From NCBI GenBank assembly GCA_017562135.1, contig QEYB01000715.1, positions 124,001 through 188,000 on the forward strand: 64,000 nt of DNA, read 5' to 3'. The translations under genes and the position numbers were made by a program. The DNA comes from Dipylidium caninum. Its lineage: Eukaryota; Platyhelminthes; Cestoda; Cyclophyllidea; Dipylidiidae. Under the pieces are notes generated by a model. It was not told the DNA's origin and searched no databases. It was given only the letters and a program-made list of their open reading frames with translations. This document shows, in pieces, positions 63,106 to 64,000 of the stretch; within the stretch, counting starts at the first letter, position 1; each line of letters opens with the position of its first letter.

Positions 63106-64000
63106 TGACCTCGACCTGAAATCAATAAATCCTTGTGTGCTTCAATTCCTATTAGCCTCCTATAAACTCGAAGATTAAAGAACACAAACTAGTTTGACGT
63201 CTCAGCTAGAGGGAAAGTGACACGTCTTTCGGCTTCTCCAACACAGCGCGTGACATTCTTCAGTGGTGCAACACCCAGGAACGAGACATTGTCCACTTTC
63301 TCTAGCATCATCTTTACCGAATCTATAAAAAGGTCATCACAGGACGTGCACTTCACTGTGTCAAAGTTGCAGACTACACGTTGGCTTCTCCAGTAAGCAC
63401 CTCCATTGGTCAACTATTTGGGCTTACACCCGAAATAAGCATGGTGTGACAAGTACCCATCACAAGGGTCTACCCCCACTTAGTTCTCTAATTTAGCCAA
63501 ACATTAGGCACTGGCGGTCTTATCGACAAATTTACAAAGTAAGACGTCATGGACTAGGTAACGCTGCAAGCCACTTAAAAGTAGCATTTTCTGTATACAG
63601 GTCACAACTGCCACAAACCACCTTGTCCTTGTGGCTTTAGGGTCTTACTTCGATAAGACATCAATTTAGCAAGAAATATGGGAGCGTCGGGTGAAGCATC
63701 TGACCATTTCCAAAACGACTTACGCGAGTCAGCGGAAATTGCGCAACCAACGCGGCGCCCTTGAAACGAGTACCGGGCGCCGGCACCCGCCCACCCACAC
63801 ACAACACACACTATGATCATAGTCATTCAGGGCGATAACGCAGATTAGTATAGGCGTTTATGAGTCGCATTAGAGAAGAGAAATGAAAATTTATAATTTT
63901 TCACATCGAAAGCACCCACACTGAGGGTCTTGGTGGTGAACTTACTCAATGTGAGCAAGCACTGTCTAAGTCGAAATTCTCCTAATCGGCCGAAATGTCA
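63106..64000. other. upstream of the BAR gene; nothing recognised
   Basis: A TTGATTTCAG acceptor sits just before the likely BAR start, so a non-coding leader exon may lie here. Two minus-strand frames (63189-63413 and 63602-63826) have no splice support or known motif. Confidence 0.35.

Noticed and set aside
1..64000. Prokaryotic systems: CRISPR arrays, operons, phage or IS elements
   Set aside because: The window is full of GT-AG introns and animal-type proteins. No regularly spaced repeats, transposase or polycistronic layout was seen.
1..64000. rRNA or tRNA genes
   Set aside because: No stretch showed a recognisable conserved rRNA core or tRNA A and B box pattern on reading, but no covariance search could be run.

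Overview
The window is eukaryotic nuclear DNA. It carries spliced genes with GT-AG introns, many of them only 26-40 bases long, and a set of conserved animal proteins (RCC1, TRIM37, UBC9, ARFRP1, NDC1, ACBD3, syntenin, calcineurin B, a TBC1D15-type RabGAP). Introns near 30 nt, a moderately AT-rich genome and this gene content suggest a parasitic flatworm, most likely a tapeworm. That assignment is inference; no search was possible. Most genes were rebuilt by chaining exons whose splice phases agree, so exon lists carry more weight than single open frames.

Layout: 1-2.9 kb has no recognised gene. Calcineurin B (-) lies at 2.9-3.65 kb. A phase-consistent unknown gene (-) is at 4.6-5.24 kb and the last exon of a G-protein gamma subunit (+) at 5.57-5.79 kb. 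RCC1 (-, seven exons, 667 aa) fills 6.1-8.9 kb, with a TBC1D15-like RabGAP (+) at 10.3-14.5 kb. Syntenin (-) is at 18.1-19.1 kb. A CpG-rich stretch at about 21.9-26.6 kb holds the first exon of a single-pass membrane protein (+). A 2.6-kb dispersed repeat occurs as two inverted copies at 28.6-31.2 kb (+) and 42.6-45.2 kb (-). They bracket TRIM37 (+, 31.6-34.7 kb), a frame-broken serine-rich ORF (+, 35.1-36.0 kb) and a large coiled-coil gene (-, 36.3-42.1 kb). Next is a compact housekeeping block: UBC9 (-), ARFRP1 (+), NDC1 (-), NIFK-like (+), ACBD3 (-), 45.4-55.9 kb, alternating head-to-head and tail-to-tail. The right end has a second GC-rich stretch and a BAR-domain gene resembling endophilin-B (-, 60.0-63.1 kb).

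The products belong to general cell biology: nuclear transport and pore (RCC1, NDC1), SUMO and ubiquitin conjugation (UBC9, TRIM37), Golgi and endosome traffic (ARFRP1, ACBD3, TBC1D15-like, syntenin, BAR protein) and signalling (calcineurin B, G gamma). No operon, CRISPR, rRNA or tRNA gene was seen. Several otherwise well-conserved exons hold one isolated single-base insertion or deletion that breaks the frame, which looks more like residual assembly error than gene death.
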